Positions 50,736-59,857 of a DNA stretch of 64,000 nt are shown one piece after another. The translations under genes and the position numbers were made by a program. Below the pieces are notes generated by a model, which ran no database searches, was not told where the DNA came from, and worked only from the letters and a program-made list of their open reading frames with translations. Each line of letters starts with the position of its first letter. Within the stretch, counting starts at the first letter, position 1. Source of the DNA: Bacteroidales bacterium (lineage in GTDB: Bacteria; Bacteroidota; Bacteroidia; Bacteroidales; F082); contig JACCQN010000008.1 in the NCBI GenBank assembly GCA_015709215.1, forward strand, positions 18,594-82,593. The letters run 5' to 3'.

Positions 50736-51476
50736 ATGAAATATCTACTCGTGTCTCTGCTCCTTTTTAAGCAAATCTTGCTATCCCTTATTGCACATCC
50801 TGCAGATATGAAGCTGCTTAAAGTTTTCGATCCTGGTAGCACTCAAATTGCAGAGATGATTTATGGAAAAGACAGTAATCACAAACTCGAAGCTGAAAGA
50901 GCCACTTTACCCTGTAGATAATGCTAGTAGCCTTCTATTACTGCTAATTTAGAAATGCTTCATTCCGGAACTTTCAGCTTAAAAGGTGTTGTGTTGAAAA
51001 ACAAAGCCTAATATCCGAAAGCTATCAAATCTCATTTTAATTCACTCAGGGGTTTTAAATGCTCACCGTAAACTTAGCTTATCCACAAATTATAGTGATA
51101 TTGGTTCTATTTAAAAAACTACGTCGAAAATGATCAAGCATCAGACAGCTACCTGAAAGCTAATGCTATATGCGAAGAAACAAATCTGTTTCATGGCATC
51201 ATTATGACGCTAAACAATATTGGAACCATTAATGAAGCCAGGTATGAACCTTATAATGCTGTGCTTTACTACATTGTGCGAATAAAAAAAGACGCTGTTA
51301 AAGAAGGGAATGAGGATACCAAGTTTATTAATAAGCTCGTGGTAATCTACGTACAGTTTGGTAAAAAAAATATTCCTCAAGCCTACTTCTATAGTAGGAT
51401 CTTGGATAAAGAAATGATAAGATCGGATCGATTTATGCTATACTCAATATCGCCAGAACTTAAAGTGGTTCTTTAA
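50736..51476 (+). pseudogene. Remnant of a TPR-repeat signalling protein
   Basis: A short frame with signal-peptide character (MKYLLVSLLLFKQILLSLI) runs from 50736 to a stop at 50919. Pieces in other frames follow: a stretch resembling HRKLSLSTNYSDIGSI, then YVENDQASDSYLKANAICEE, then the frame 51204-51476 with IIMTLNNIGTINEARYEPYN and AVLYYIVRIKKDAVKEG. These are typical TPR half-repeats (NNIG, YY..L.I) and the order is that of sensor proteins common in Bacteroidetes. Several stops and shifts separate the pieces, so the gene is inactive. The intact promoter suggests recent decay. Confidence 0.6.
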
Positions 51477-51520
51477 ACTTACTTTTTAATAAACAACCAC
51501 TTAAACAAAAGTAAATCCCT

Positions 51521-51589
51521 TAAAAATTTCCCAAATGATCAGCTTGTTTGAAGGATTTGAGGTTATCAAGCTGTTTGGAAATTTTTTCA
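51521..51589. terminator. Long imperfect hairpin between the TPR remnant and the subtilase gene
   Basis: The left arm (51521-51546, AAAATTTCCCAAA and CAGCTTG) and the right arm (51567-51589, CAAGCTG and TTTGGAAATTTTTT) are inverted copies with one four-base interruption. The arms end in an A/T run, so the structure can serve as a terminator for the minus-strand subtilase (stop at 51597) and the remnant. Confidence 0.5.
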
Positions 51590-51596
51590 CTAATTT

Positions 51597-53261
51597 CTAA
51601 TTCTTAATTATCTTAATTGATTGATAATCTGATTTTGAGCTGACATTTAAAACATAAAAACCCGGATCAAGTTGTGTTAGTAAAGTAGAGAGCAGGTTGA
51701 TATTATTTCTGTTGAGCTCTGTTGAAATAATTTTTCGTCCTGCAAGGTCAAACACTTCAGCTTGTAAAACAGTATCCATCAACAATTTAATATTCACTGC
51801 ATTCGTAAATGGATTGGGACTTAATTTCAGTAACTGTGTTCCGTTCGACAACTTAGAGCTCAAATTAGTAAGGACAGAATTTGCTAATTCGTAATCCGGA
51901 ATACCATATCCATAATATTCGTTTGGGGCGAACACATTATCGCCACTTTGTTTGATCGCCTCCTTTATTTCAAGATTAGTATAAAAGGGATTTGCCTGCC
52001 ATAAACAAGTTGACATTCCCGCAATAATTGGAGAAGAAAAGGATGTTCCACTACTTGTTCCAAAACTACTCGAACCTGAAGCAACAGCAGTTCCTTGTCC
52101 CATGGCCATTATATCAGGTTTGATACGACCATCATATGTTGGACCAACCGAACTGAATAAGGCACGATTTCCGCTTGCATCAACGGCTCCGATTGAAAAC
52201 ACATTGAAACCATCAGCTGGAGCACCAATATAAGGAAACGTCCATGAAGAACCAGAATTACCGGCACTATTCACTACTAAAATTCCTTTACTTGCAGCAA
52301 TATCAGCTCCAATAGTCACAACATTTGTATTGCCATCCATATCTTCATAGCTGTGATCCCATTGTGGTAAGTCGAAATCGATATAACCCAAAGAAGAGTT
52401 AATCACATCTACACCAACACTATCAGCAAATTCGGCTGCTGAAACCCAGTTATATTCCTCAATCACATTTTCGCTGTAAACATATTCCGAACGTAACAAC
52501 CAAAATGAAGCTTTCGGAGCAGTTCCAATCATTTGCCCGGGCACATTAGCTCCAATAGTGCTCAGCACAGCGGTTCCATGAGAGCTTTCATTAAACACGC
52601 TTCCGCCGGGATGTACAAAATCTTTCGTTCCCAAAATCTGATCATTTTGCCAAAGACTATCAAAAGCCGGATGAACTTCAACATTTTCAAATCCTCCATC
52701 TAAAACGGCAACTACCATACCTTGCCCACGATAACCCATTTCGTGCAGCGGAATACCGTTTATTTGATTTATTTGCGTAAAAGCTGATCCATAGTTAAAT
52801 ACACTCGTACTTTTATTGCTTGCATCAAAGGATTGAACGCTAATATCATACTTTTCATTTTCGAAAAACGACTTCTTGCTGTCGTCACTTGCCACGTTTG
52901 TCATCTTAAGGGTTTCAGCAACGTAAGGCAATGCTGCAATCGCATCAAGCACATCAGCATCAGTAGTTTGAATACTTACACCATTTATCCACTTGGAAAC
53001 ATAAAGCAGGTTAGCCCCTGTATTGGCCACACCTTCTATATATTCAGGATTTACGGGCAAATCATTTTCAACAAAATCAATTCCCTGAACCAAACGACGT
53101 TGTATAGCACGATCAGTTAAAAACTCCTCGGGTGCATCCAATGAATAGGGCGTTCCAATTTTATCAGTGAACTGAACCCAATACTTTTCAGGAGCTACCT
53201 GAGCATTCATTGAAGTAGAGATATAAAGACTAAAAAATATCAGTAAAAATAAATTTCTCAT
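51597..53261 (-). CDS. Secreted subtilisin-like serine peptidase (S8) with T9SS sorting domain
   Basis: The 554-residue protein has a signal peptide (1-20) and an S8 domain whose triad is clear: Asp near residue 187 in VVAVLDGGFE, His near 224 in ESSHGTAV and Ser near 405 in GTSFSSPIIAG. The oxyanion Asn is in NSAGNSG. Residues about 475-554 form a type A T9SS C-terminal domain (LKLSPNPFTNAV, AEVFDLAGRKII, FYVLNVSSKSDYQS). It is exported to the cell surface through the Por machinery. Confidence 0.92.
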   Translation of the reverse strand: MRNLFLLIFFSLYISTSMNAQVAPEKYWVQFTDKIGTPYSLDAPEEFLTDRAIQRRLVQGIDFVENDLPVNPEYIEGVANTGANLLYVSKWINGVSIQTTDADVLDAIAALPYVAETLKMTNVASDDSKKSFFENEKYDISVQSFDASNKSTSVFNYGSAFTQINQINGIPLHEMGYRGQGMVVAVLDGGFENVEVHPAFDSLWQNDQILGTKDFVHPGGSVFNESSHGTAVLSTIGANVPGQMIGTAPKASFWLLRSEYVYSENVIEEYNWVSAAEFADSVGVDVINSSLGYIDFDLPQWDHSYEDMDGNTNVVTIGADIAASKGILVVNSAGNSGSSWTFPYIGAPADGFNVFSIGAVDASGNRALFSSVGPTYDGRIKPDIMAMGQGTAVASGSSSFGTSSGTSFSSPIIAGMSTCLWQANPFYTNLEIKEAIKQSGDNVFAPNEYYGYGIPDYELANSVLTNLSSKLSNGTQLLKLSPNPFTNAVNIKLLMDTVLQAEVFDLAGRKIISTELNRNNINLLSTLLTQLDPGFYVLNVSSKSDYQSIKIIKN

Positions 53262-53305
53262 AATTAAATATTTCGATTAATGGGTTACAAAAATAAGCGT
53301 TCTGT

Positions 53306-55204
53306 TTAATTTCCGACAACAATATGATTGTTTTCTCGCTGCGTGTCAGGAATTAACTCATTTCCCAACCAAACCTCTGCAATTTTTCTTTTGGTTTCGA
53401 AGCTAAGCATATAATGCTTATTATTTTTCTGCCAAACCGCAGTTGATTCGCAAATGGTTTGTTGTTTATTATCTTCGTATAGTATTGTTAAACAGATAGG
53501 TACAGGTAAACCACCACGATTTTCAACAACCACCTGATTGTCTTCAGTAACTTTCACAAGAGCCAGATCTGGATGTGCATTTTCATAAAACCATGGTTTG
53601 ATAAACCAGCTTAGGTCCTCGCCGGAAGCAACTTCCATAGCTCTGAAAAAATCTATTGGCAGGGGATGTTTTCCTGCCCATGTGACCATATAAAAATGTA
53701 AGGCTTTCTTAAATTCTGCAGCACCCATAGCATCTTGCAAAAAAGCATAAGCCAGTGCAGGACGAGTGTAGGATGCCAGCCTTAAACTGTTGTAATCATT
53801 TGATAACAAGTGATTAGGGATCATGGGTGGGATATCATTTTCATATCCTGCAGCATTTTCATATCCGGCGACCATTCGTTTTAAATATCCGTGATCCTGG
53901 TATAAACTATCTACCATTACTTGTGGCCAAATACTCGCCCAGCCTTCATCCATCCAGGCATATTTCTTTTCATTTGTGCCCATATAAAATGGCATATAAC
54001 TGTGTGCGATTTCATGAAAAGTAAGCCCAAATGCTTGTGCAGGGCTGGTTGGATCACCATTGTTGGCCATCATGGGAGATTCCATTCCGCCTCCCCTCTT
54101 TCCGTTTAAAAATATAGTCATATAAGAATAGGGAAAAGATAAGCCGGGTTCGTAACGCGACATATAATCAATGCTTTGCCTGGAATATTGCGCTACGGAT
54201 GATCCGGAAATTGCATGCTCGGGATATACCGCGCTGATAAAAACTGATTGTTCCTGCTTCGAATCGACATACAAGCGACTTGCATCCCAATTAAAACCTT
54301 TCGCTACTGCAAAACTAAAATCAGGTACATCCTGTGCATTATAATTAAATTTCAGTGTTTTATGATTACCTTTTAAAACATCATTTGCATAATAATCAGC
54401 TTGAGTGATGATCGCAATTACTTCATCAGATGATGATGCTTGTTCAATGCGCATATTAACGGTTTCGGAAAAAATTGCTTCACGGTTTTGGATTTCACCT
54501 GTTGCCCAAACAATCCAATCTTGAGGAACTTCTATCGTTACATCATAATTGTTTACGTCATTATAAAACTCAACGCTTCCGCCATAATTGATTCTATCCC
54601 AGCCATTAATATCATCATAAACAGCAATCTGCGGATACCAGTAAGCAATAAAAAAGGACGAATCACTATATTTTCCCATCCGGATCGAACGTGTTTCCGG
54701 AATCTTAGCTTCCCAATTAAGACTTAACTTTATGGATTGCTTGGGGGCAAGCGGCTGATCAAGAGTCAGAAAAAGTTTAGTTCCCTGACGGCTCCATTTT
54801 TTATCTGTTTCCACATAGCTTTCATTACCAATTTTGATTTCTTTTATCACCGTACCTTCATGCAAATCAAGACCCATCAAATCCCAGTCGCGGGAATTAC
54901 CCTCCCGAAAAATGTCCTGATATAAATTAAATACCAGGTAGTTAAGAGTGTCTGCACTTTCATTAAAATATTCCACATTAAGGATACCGCTAACTGATGC
55001 TTTATCCGGATTAAAAACTGCATTTATCTTATAATCAGCATGATTTTGCCAATAATTTTTACCTGGCACTCCGTTAAGGGTTCTGGTTCCTTGTTTGAGT
55101 GCATTTTGAAGGTTTTTGGTTATCGGATATGGCTGTCCCGAAAGGTTAAAGGCCAAATAAAAAACCATAAAACTTGTGATTACTAATGACTTAAGCTGAT
55201 TCAT
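53306..55204 (-). CDS. Secreted M1-family metallopeptidase (aminopeptidase N-like)
   Basis: ATG 55204 (14 codons after the first in-frame codon) starts a signal peptide ending FNLSGQ and a 632-residue protein. The zinc site is HEIAH (near residue 395, HExxH) with a second Glu in MDEGWAS 18 residues later. The exopeptidase motif GxMEN is GGGMESP. An N-terminal beta domain (residues 30-250) shows M1-type strands (GILNVEYFNESADTLNYLVF). It cleaves N-terminal amino acids in the periplasm. The gap to the subtilase start is 45 bases, so the two peptidases may be co-transcribed. Confidence 0.9.
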   Translation of the reverse strand: MNQLKSLVITSFMVFYLAFNLSGQPYPITKNLQNALKQGTRTLNGVPGKNYWQNHADYKINAVFNPDKASVSGILNVEYFNESADTLNYLVFNLYQDIFREGNSRDWDLMGLDLHEGTVIKEIKIGNESYVETDKKWSRQGTKLFLTLDQPLAPKQSIKLSLNWEAKIPETRSIRMGKYSDSSFFIAYWYPQIAVYDDINGWDRINYGGSVEFYNDVNNYDVTIEVPQDWIVWATGEIQNREAIFSETVNMRIEQASSSDEVIAIITQADYYANDVLKGNHKTLKFNYNAQDVPDFSFAVAKGFNWDASRLYVDSKQEQSVFISAVYPEHAISGSSVAQYSRQSIDYMSRYEPGLSFPYSYMTIFLNGKRGGGMESPMMANNGDPTSPAQAFGLTFHEIAHSYMPFYMGTNEKKYAWMDEGWASIWPQVMVDSLYQDHGYLKRMVAGYENAAGYENDIPPMIPNHLLSNDYNSLRLASYTRPALAYAFLQDAMGAAEFKKALHFYMVTWAGKHPLPIDFFRAMEVASGEDLSWFIKPWFYENAHPDLALVKVTEDNQVVVENRGGLPVPICLTILYEDNKQQTICESTAVWQKNNKHYMLSFETKRKIAEVWLGNELIPDTQRENNHIVVGN

Positions 55205-55357
55205 TGGATAAAATTTGAGGGCTAAATGTATAAAAATATTGATCATGGTGTAATAATAAATCTGTTTTCGGAAACAGGATCAAATTGCTCACCCGAAATT
55301 AATTACAGATTCTTTTTAAATGTGTTATTTTGCACTTGATAAATAACCCAGAGAGCC

Positions 55358-56722
55358 ATGTTACAAACTTTCAATCCATTTACCGGCAAATTAATAAACA
55401 ATTTTCCGGAACAATCAGATCAAGAGGTCACATCAATTATTGAATCTCAAGACCATGCCTATAAAAAATGGAAAATTACCTTACTTGAGGAACGTTCGCA
55501 ATTAATCGCACAATTAGGAAGAGCTTTGAAGGAAGAGCAGGAATCATTGGCTCAACTCATCACAGCTGAAATGGGGAAACCCATTACTGAATCGCGCGCA
55601 GAAATTGCAAAATGCTCCTGGCTTTGTGAGTATTATGCCAAAAATGGAGCAGAAATGCTGGACAACAAAACAGTGAAAACAGAAGCACGCTCCAGTTATA
55701 TAAGCTTTGAACCATTAGGAATTATTTTCGCTATAATGCCTTGGAATTTTCCTTTTTGGCAAGCGCTAAGATTTGCTGTTCCAACCATTTTAGCTGGCAA
55801 TGTCGTTTTATTAAAGCATGCTCCCAATGTGAGCGGAACTTCCCTCAGGATTGAAGAGATTTTTCGTAAAGCTGGTTTCCCTGAACACATTTTCAGAAGT
55901 GTATTCATTCAGGCAGATCGTTCTGAAATAATTATCAAACACAAATCTATTCGTGGAGTTACAATTACCGGAAGCGGAAAGGCTGGAAGTGCAGTTGCTT
56001 CATTGGCAGGAAAATACCTCAAAAAATGTGTTTTGGAATTAGGCGGTTCTGACCCTTTGATTGTTTTTGAAGATGCCGAATTAACAAACTGCTGTCAGGC
56101 TGCAACAGATTCCCGGATGATCAACGCCGGGCAGGTTTGTATCGCCGCAAAACGTTTTATCGTACATGAGTCTCTTTTTCAGGCATTTGTTAAAGAGCAA
56201 AAAAAAGCCATCGAAAAATTAATTCTTGGTGACCCTAAACTTCCTGAAACGCAAATTGGTCCGATGGCGCGTCCTGATTTAGCTGAACATCTTCAAAAAC
56301 AGATTGATGATTCACTCTCAATGGGAGCAAAAATTATTTGCGGAGGCACTCCCTCAAAAGCAAACCCAGCTATTTTTCGACCAACTTTAATGATTGATAT
56401 CCAGCGTAATATGCCTGTTTACAAGGAAGAAACTTTTGGGCCGCTAGCCGTGGTGATTCCATTTAAAACCGAAGAAGAAGCCATTCATCTGGCTAATGAT
56501 ACTACATATGGATTGGGAGCAAGCGTCTGGACAAATGATAACGACAGAGCCCGACGCCTTGTCAAGGCTATTGATGCAGGTGCTGTTTTTGTAAATAGCA
56601 TCACAAAATCCGACCCACGTTTACCTTTTGGTGGTACAAAAAATTCGGGCTTTGGGCGAGAGTTGTCTTTTTACGGCATTACAGAGTTTACTAACATCAA
56701 AACCAATTGGATACAAGCATGA
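55358..56722 (+). CDS. Aldehyde dehydrogenase, succinate-semialdehyde dehydrogenase-like
   Basis: The 454-residue ALDH has the NAD(P) loop [13 protein letters not shown], the catalytic Glu in ELGGSDP (about 226) and the nucleophile Cys in [12 protein letters not shown] (about 263). The Asn of the oxyanion hole is in PWNFPFWQ. The length (about 454) and the start [15 protein letters not shown] match the short subgroup annotated as NAD-dependent succinate-semialdehyde dehydrogenase in Bacteroidetes. Other semialdehyde substrates are possible. The stop overlaps trmD (ATGA). Confidence 0.9.
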   Translation: MLQTFNPFTGKLINNFPEQSDQEVTSIIESQDHAYKKWKITLLEERSQLIAQLGRALKEEQESLAQLITAEMGKPITESRAEIAKCSWLCEYYAKNGAEMLDNKTVKTEARSSYISFEPLGIIFAIMPWNFPFWQALRFAVPTILAGNVVLLKHAPNVSGTSLRIEEIFRKAGFPEHIFRSVFIQADRSEIIIKHKSIRGVTITGSGKAGSAVASLAGKYLKKCVLELGGSDPLIVFEDAELTNCCQAATDSRMINAGQVCIAAKRFIVHESLFQAFVKEQKKAIEKLILGDPKLPETQIGPMARPDLAEHLQKQIDDSLSMGAKIICGGTPSKANPAIFRPTLMIDIQRNMPVYKEETFGPLAVVIPFKTEEEAIHLANDTTYGLGASVWTNDNDRARRLVKAIDAGAVFVNSITKSDPRLPFGGTKNSGFGRELSFYGITEFTNIKTNWIQA

Positions 56723-57411
56723 GAATAGATATCATTACCCTTTTCCCTGAAATGTTTGACGGCCCTTTTACTACATCCATTATTAAAAGGGCAGTGGACA
56801 AACAACTTGTTGAAATCGTAATGCACAATTTACGAGATTACAGTACTGACAAACACAGAAAAGTAGATGATTATGCTTTTTCGGGAGGCGCAGGCATGGT
56901 TATGATGATTGAGCCGGTAGATCGTTGTATTTCAACACTTACTAAACAGAGAAATTACGACGAAATTATCTATTTAAGCCCAGATGGTAAACGATTAGAT
57001 CAGGGATTAAGTAACCAACTTTCACTCAAAACTAATCTTATTATGCTGTGCGGACATTATAAAGGTATCGACGAGCGCATTCGCGAACACCTTATTACAA
57101 TGGAAATTTCAATTGGAGATTACGTCCTTTCGGGAGGTGAACTTGCTGCCGCCGTAGTTACAGACAGTATAGTAAGATTACTCCCGGGTGTTTTAAGTGA
57201 CGAAACTTCTGCTCTTTCTGACTCTTTTCAGCATGGTTTGGTATCGCCTCCAGTTTACACACGTCCCCGAATATATAAGGAATGGGAAGTTCCTGAAATT
57301 TTACTTTCCGGAAACGAATCAAAAATCGAAGCCTGGAAATTAGAGCAAGCCCTTGCGCGCACCGCAGAACGAAGGCCTGAGCTAATCGAAAAACTTAAAA
57401 AAAATGAGTGA
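56719..57411 (+). CDS. trmD: tRNA (guanine-37-N1)-methyltransferase TrmD
   Basis: The 230-residue SPOUT enzyme methylates N1 of G37 in tRNAs for Leu, Pro and Arg, preventing frameshifts. It begins [17 protein letters not shown], has [16 protein letters not shown], then the trefoil-knot SAM site [24 protein letters not shown] and [19 protein letters not shown] 56719 is four bases inside the dehydrogenase gene. The longer TTG start (56707) is unlikely. Unlike many bacteria, rimM is not adjacent, and rplS has its own promoter. Confidence 0.95.
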   Translation: MRIDIITLFPEMFDGPFTTSIIKRAVDKQLVEIVMHNLRDYSTDKHRKVDDYAFSGGAGMVMMIEPVDRCISTLTKQRNYDEIIYLSPDGKRLDQGLSNQLSLKTNLIMLCGHYKGIDERIREHLITMEISIGDYVLSGGELAAAVVTDSIVRLLPGVLSDETSALSDSFQHGLVSPPVYTRPRIYKEWEVPEILLSGNESKIEAWKLEQALARTAERRPELIEKLKKNE

Positions 57412-57417
57412 TCTCTT

Positions 57418-57445
57418 TTTGGTTCTCAATTAATTTGTATATTTG
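57418..57445 (+). promoter_or_regulatory. Promoter of rplS
   Basis: -33 TTTG (57418-57421), 16-base spacer, -7 TATATTTG (57438-57445). The box lies 45 bases ahead of ATG 57490; the TTG at 57460 is an unlikely start. Confidence 0.6.
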
Positions 57446-57489
57446 CACTCATTTTTGAATTGAGCACACTTTATAATATCTATCACGAA

Positions 57490-57843
57490 ATGAGCAAGAA
57501 CGCCTTAATCCAGTTTGTAGAAGATCAGGTAGCCATTAAAGATTTTCCGGCATTTAGTGCTGGCGATACAATCACTGTTACCTATAAAATTATTGAAGGA
57601 ACCAAAGAACGCCTCCAGAAATTTCAGGGTGTTGTTTTGCAACGGGTTGGAGAAGGCCCAAAAGCAACTTTTACTGTTCGAAAAATTTCCAATAACATTG
57701 GTGTTGAACGTATTTTCCCTGTTGCTTCTCCTTTTATTCAGGAAATTGAAGTAAACAAAAAGGGTGCAGTAAGAAGAGCACGTATCTTCTACCTTCGCTC
57801 ATTGCGTGGTAAAAAGGCACGTATCAAAGAGGCACGTCGCTAA
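57490..57843 (+). CDS. rplS: 50S ribosomal protein L19
   Basis: The 117-residue L19 protein starts at ATG 57490 with [13 protein letters not shown] and carries the family signature: [35 protein letters not shown] and [20 protein letters not shown]. The basic C-terminal tail [11 protein letters not shown] is usual. A TTG 30 bases upstream would add ten residues absent from the family. It sits at the 30S-50S interface. A terminator hairpin follows. Confidence 0.96.
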   Translation: MSKNALIQFVEDQVAIKDFPAFSAGDTITVTYKIIEGTKERLQKFQGVVLQRVGEGPKATFTVRKISNNIGVERIFPVASPFIQEIEVNKKGAVRRARIFYLRSLRGKKARIKEARR

Positions 57844-57866
57844 TCAAAGTTTTGATAAGTTATTGG

Positions 57867-57892
57867 AGTCCTGGCGATTTGTCGTCAGGACT
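57867..57892 (+). terminator. rplS terminator hairpin
   Basis: AGTCCTGGCGA pairs with TCGTCAGGACT (57867-57892, one G-T wobble) around TTTG and is followed by TTCTTTGTTTT. Confidence 0.8.
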
Positions 57893-57946
57893 TTCTTTGT
57901 TTTAAAATTCATTAAAACAGTTGCATAAGATATTTTCTGGTATTCT

Positions 57947-58693
57947 CTATGCTTTGATCCGTTGTCTAACCACTTCAAAGCAGGCAATTCCTGCAGCAAC
58001 CGAAACATTTAAGGAGTCAATTGGTTTTGGCATAGGAATGCGTAAATGAATATCTGTTTTTTGTAAATAAGCCGGCGAAATTCCATCTTCTTCCGAGCCA
58101 AGCATCAAAGCGATCGGACCGCTTAAATCTGTTTCCCAAATTGTTTTTTCACTTTTTTCAGAGATAGCAGCAATCCGCAAACCGCTATTTTTCAAAAAAT
58201 CGATGCTGTCCTTTAAGTTTTCTGTTCTGCACACAGCCAGATGATTCAACGCACCTGCAGCTGTTTTCATGGCATCAGCATTGATCAAGGCACTTCCTCT
58301 TGAAGGAATAAGAATAGCATCAACTCCGGCGGCATAAGCAGAACGTGCAATAGCTCCAAAGTTTCTAACATCTGTAACTTTATCCAAAATCAACAAAAAG
58401 GGCATGCGACCTTCCTCATAAATACCTGGTATCAATTGTTCAACTGGCTGATAACTAATTGGAGAAACAAAACCGATAATGCCCTGATGATTTTTTCTTG
58501 TAATCCGGTTTAACTTTTCAAGCGGGACGTATTGAACTGGATAATCAAGTGTTCTGGCTTGCCTGATAATTTCATTTATCTTTTCGGATCTGTTGCCCTG
58601 TTGAATGAGAATTTTTTCAAATTCTTTTCCTGAAACAAAGGCCTCCTCTATCGGATGCAGTCCAAAAACAAATGACGCAGATTTTTTTTCCAT
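57947..58693 (-). CDS. rlmB: 23S rRNA (guanosine-2251-2'-O)-methyltransferase RlmB
   Basis: The 248-residue SpoU/TrmH-family enzyme has an N-terminal substrate-binding domain (SFVFGLHPIEEAFVSG, LEKLNRITRKNHQGIIG) and the SPOUT catalytic part: LLILDKVTDVRNFGAIARSA (motif 1), IALMLGSEEDGISPAYLQ (motif 2) and IPMPKPIDSLNVSVAAGIA (motif 3). It methylates 23S rRNA G2251 in the P site. A close relative, the tRNA Gm18 methyltransferase, shares motifs 1-3; the N-terminal domain favours RlmB. ATG 58693 is the best start, TTG 58699 the alternative. Confidence 0.9.
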   Translation of the reverse strand: MEKKSASFVFGLHPIEEAFVSGKEFEKILIQQGNRSEKINEIIRQARTLDYPVQYVPLEKLNRITRKNHQGIIGFVSPISYQPVEQLIPGIYEEGRMPFLLILDKVTDVRNFGAIARSAYAAGVDAILIPSRGSALINADAMKTAAGALNHLAVCRTENLKDSIDFLKNSGLRIAAISEKSEKTIWETDLSGPIALMLGSEEDGISPAYLQKTDIHLRIPMPKPIDSLNVSVAAGIACFEVVRQRIKA

Positions 58694-58707
58694 TAGCAAA
58701 TTTTTAG

Positions 58708-58715
58708 CAAAAATA
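58708..58715 (-). promoter_or_regulatory. -7 promoter box of rlmB (minus strand)
   Basis: Read on the minus strand the bases are TATTTTTG, 14 bases before ATG 58693. A TTG at 58739-58741 (minus strand) lies about 23 bases further upstream. Confidence 0.45.
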
Positions 58716-58756
58716 AGCTTTTAGGACCTTAAACTTTTCAATTAATTAATCGGAAT

Positions 58757-58968
58757 CATTGTTGTCCGGTATTTAAATAAAAACGCTCAATGGCTCTAAT
58801 AATGCCGGCCCTACGGGACTTGGGATAATCAGGGGTAAGCTTTTATGCTACCCATATTTTGTTTCTAACGGGACGGTCCCGCTAGGGATAAAATGTAGGT
58901 AATCAGTGCGTTAGAAATCAAGAAAAAGTTCCCTCGGGACGACATTATAATTTTACCGGACAACAGTG
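58757..58968. mobile_element. 212-bp MITE-like element with 15-bp terminal inverted repeats and 9-bp target duplication
   Basis: The ends CATTGTTGTCCGGTA (58757-58771) and TACCGGACAACAGTG (58954-58968, reverse complement CACTGTTGTCCGGTA) match at 14 of 15 positions. Both are flanked by the direct repeat AATCGGAAT (58748-58756 and 58969-58977), the expected target-site duplication. The interior has no coding frame but several short palindromes, for example CGGGAC-G-GTCCCG (58869-58881) and repeats of a CCCTACGGGAC type. It occupies the 340-base gap between rlmB and the TonB-like gene. The ends resemble those of IS4-like transposons, whose transposase would have to act in trans. Confidence 0.75.
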
Positions 58969-59040
58969 AATCGGAATTCAGTTTTCATTTTGAACTTTGC
59001 TTTTTGATTATTTAACTTCGCTGCTTCAATTCATTTACCT

Positions 59041-59832
59041 ATGAAAAAGCTACTCCTTTTCATGCTGTTTCTCTCATTTACAGTTGCTAATGCCCAATAT
59101 AATCGTCCGGCAGAAACTCTAACCAACAAAACCCTGCTGAAGGACTATTTCCTTCAGCATCAGGAATTAGCGGATACGCTGCTGCAAAAAATTAAAAACG
59201 GTAAGGTAATAATAGAATTCACCGTTGATGAATCAGGACAAACATCAGATTTCAAGATTGTTAAAAGCCTTACACCCGAAGCAGATCAGGAAGCAATAAG
59301 GATGGTAAAAAATCTGATTTGGCTTCCAACTACCAAAAACGGAAACCCCATGCTTGATAAGCAAGAGATTGAAGTTCCCTTTCACTATAAAAATCTACAA
59401 CGTTTACGAAGCAAGGGCTTTGCCCGACCACTTGAATTTACTGATTATCCGGTAAGTAATTCGCAAAATATCTATAAATTTGCCGAGATGGAAAAAGCTC
59501 CGGTTCCAGTTTTAAAAAACAGCATGCCTCTGAATCAATACATTCAATCAAATCTAAACTATCCTGAAGAAGCCTTCAGAAGAAGCATCTCTGGTACAGT
59601 GAGTTTGGAATTTGTTGTAGAAAAAAACGGACTTCCATCAAATATCATAGTAGTAGCAAGTGTTGGCGGAGGCTGCGATCAGGAAGCTATTCGACTGTTG
59701 CAGAGCATTCAATGGATTCCTGCGATAAAACAAGACAGTCTTGTAAGAAGTAAAAATCATCTTGACATTTCTTTTAACCTGGGAGATAATCACATGCAAA
59801 ACATCCCTAATCGCCAGGGAACGAGTTTTTAA
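59041..59832 (+). CDS. Periplasmic protein with two TonB C-terminal-like domains
   Basis: The 263-residue protein has a signal peptide (1-19, NAQ) and two TonB_C folds: residues about 25-118 (GKVIIEFTVDESGQTSDFKI, DQEAIRMVKNLIWLPTTKNG) and about 160-250 (GTVSLEFVVEKNGLPSNIIV, DQEAIRLLQSIQWIPAIKQ). It has no transmembrane anchor, so it is not a classic TonB; such proteins may act as periplasmic partners of TonB-dependent receptors. The next two genes follow at 25 and 8 bases. Confidence 0.78.
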   Translation: MKKLLLFMLFLSFTVANAQYNRPAETLTNKTLLKDYFLQHQELADTLLQKIKNGKVIIEFTVDESGQTSDFKIVKSLTPEADQEAIRMVKNLIWLPTTKNGNPMLDKQEIEVPFHYKNLQRLRSKGFARPLEFTDYPVSNSQNIYKFAEMEKAPVPVLKNSMPLNQYIQSNLNYPEEAFRRSISGTVSLEFVVEKNGLPSNIIVVASVGGGCDQEAIRLLQSIQWIPAIKQDSLVRSKNHLDISFNLGDNHMQNIPNRQGTSF

Positions 59833-59857
59833 ATTACTAACCACATAAAATAAAATT

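Noticed and set aside
50554..50736. A 60-codon minus-strand frame in the palindrome region
   Set aside because: It is Cys/Asn/Ile-rich translation of AT-rich repeats and crosses the operator-like palindromes. No fold or signal is visible.
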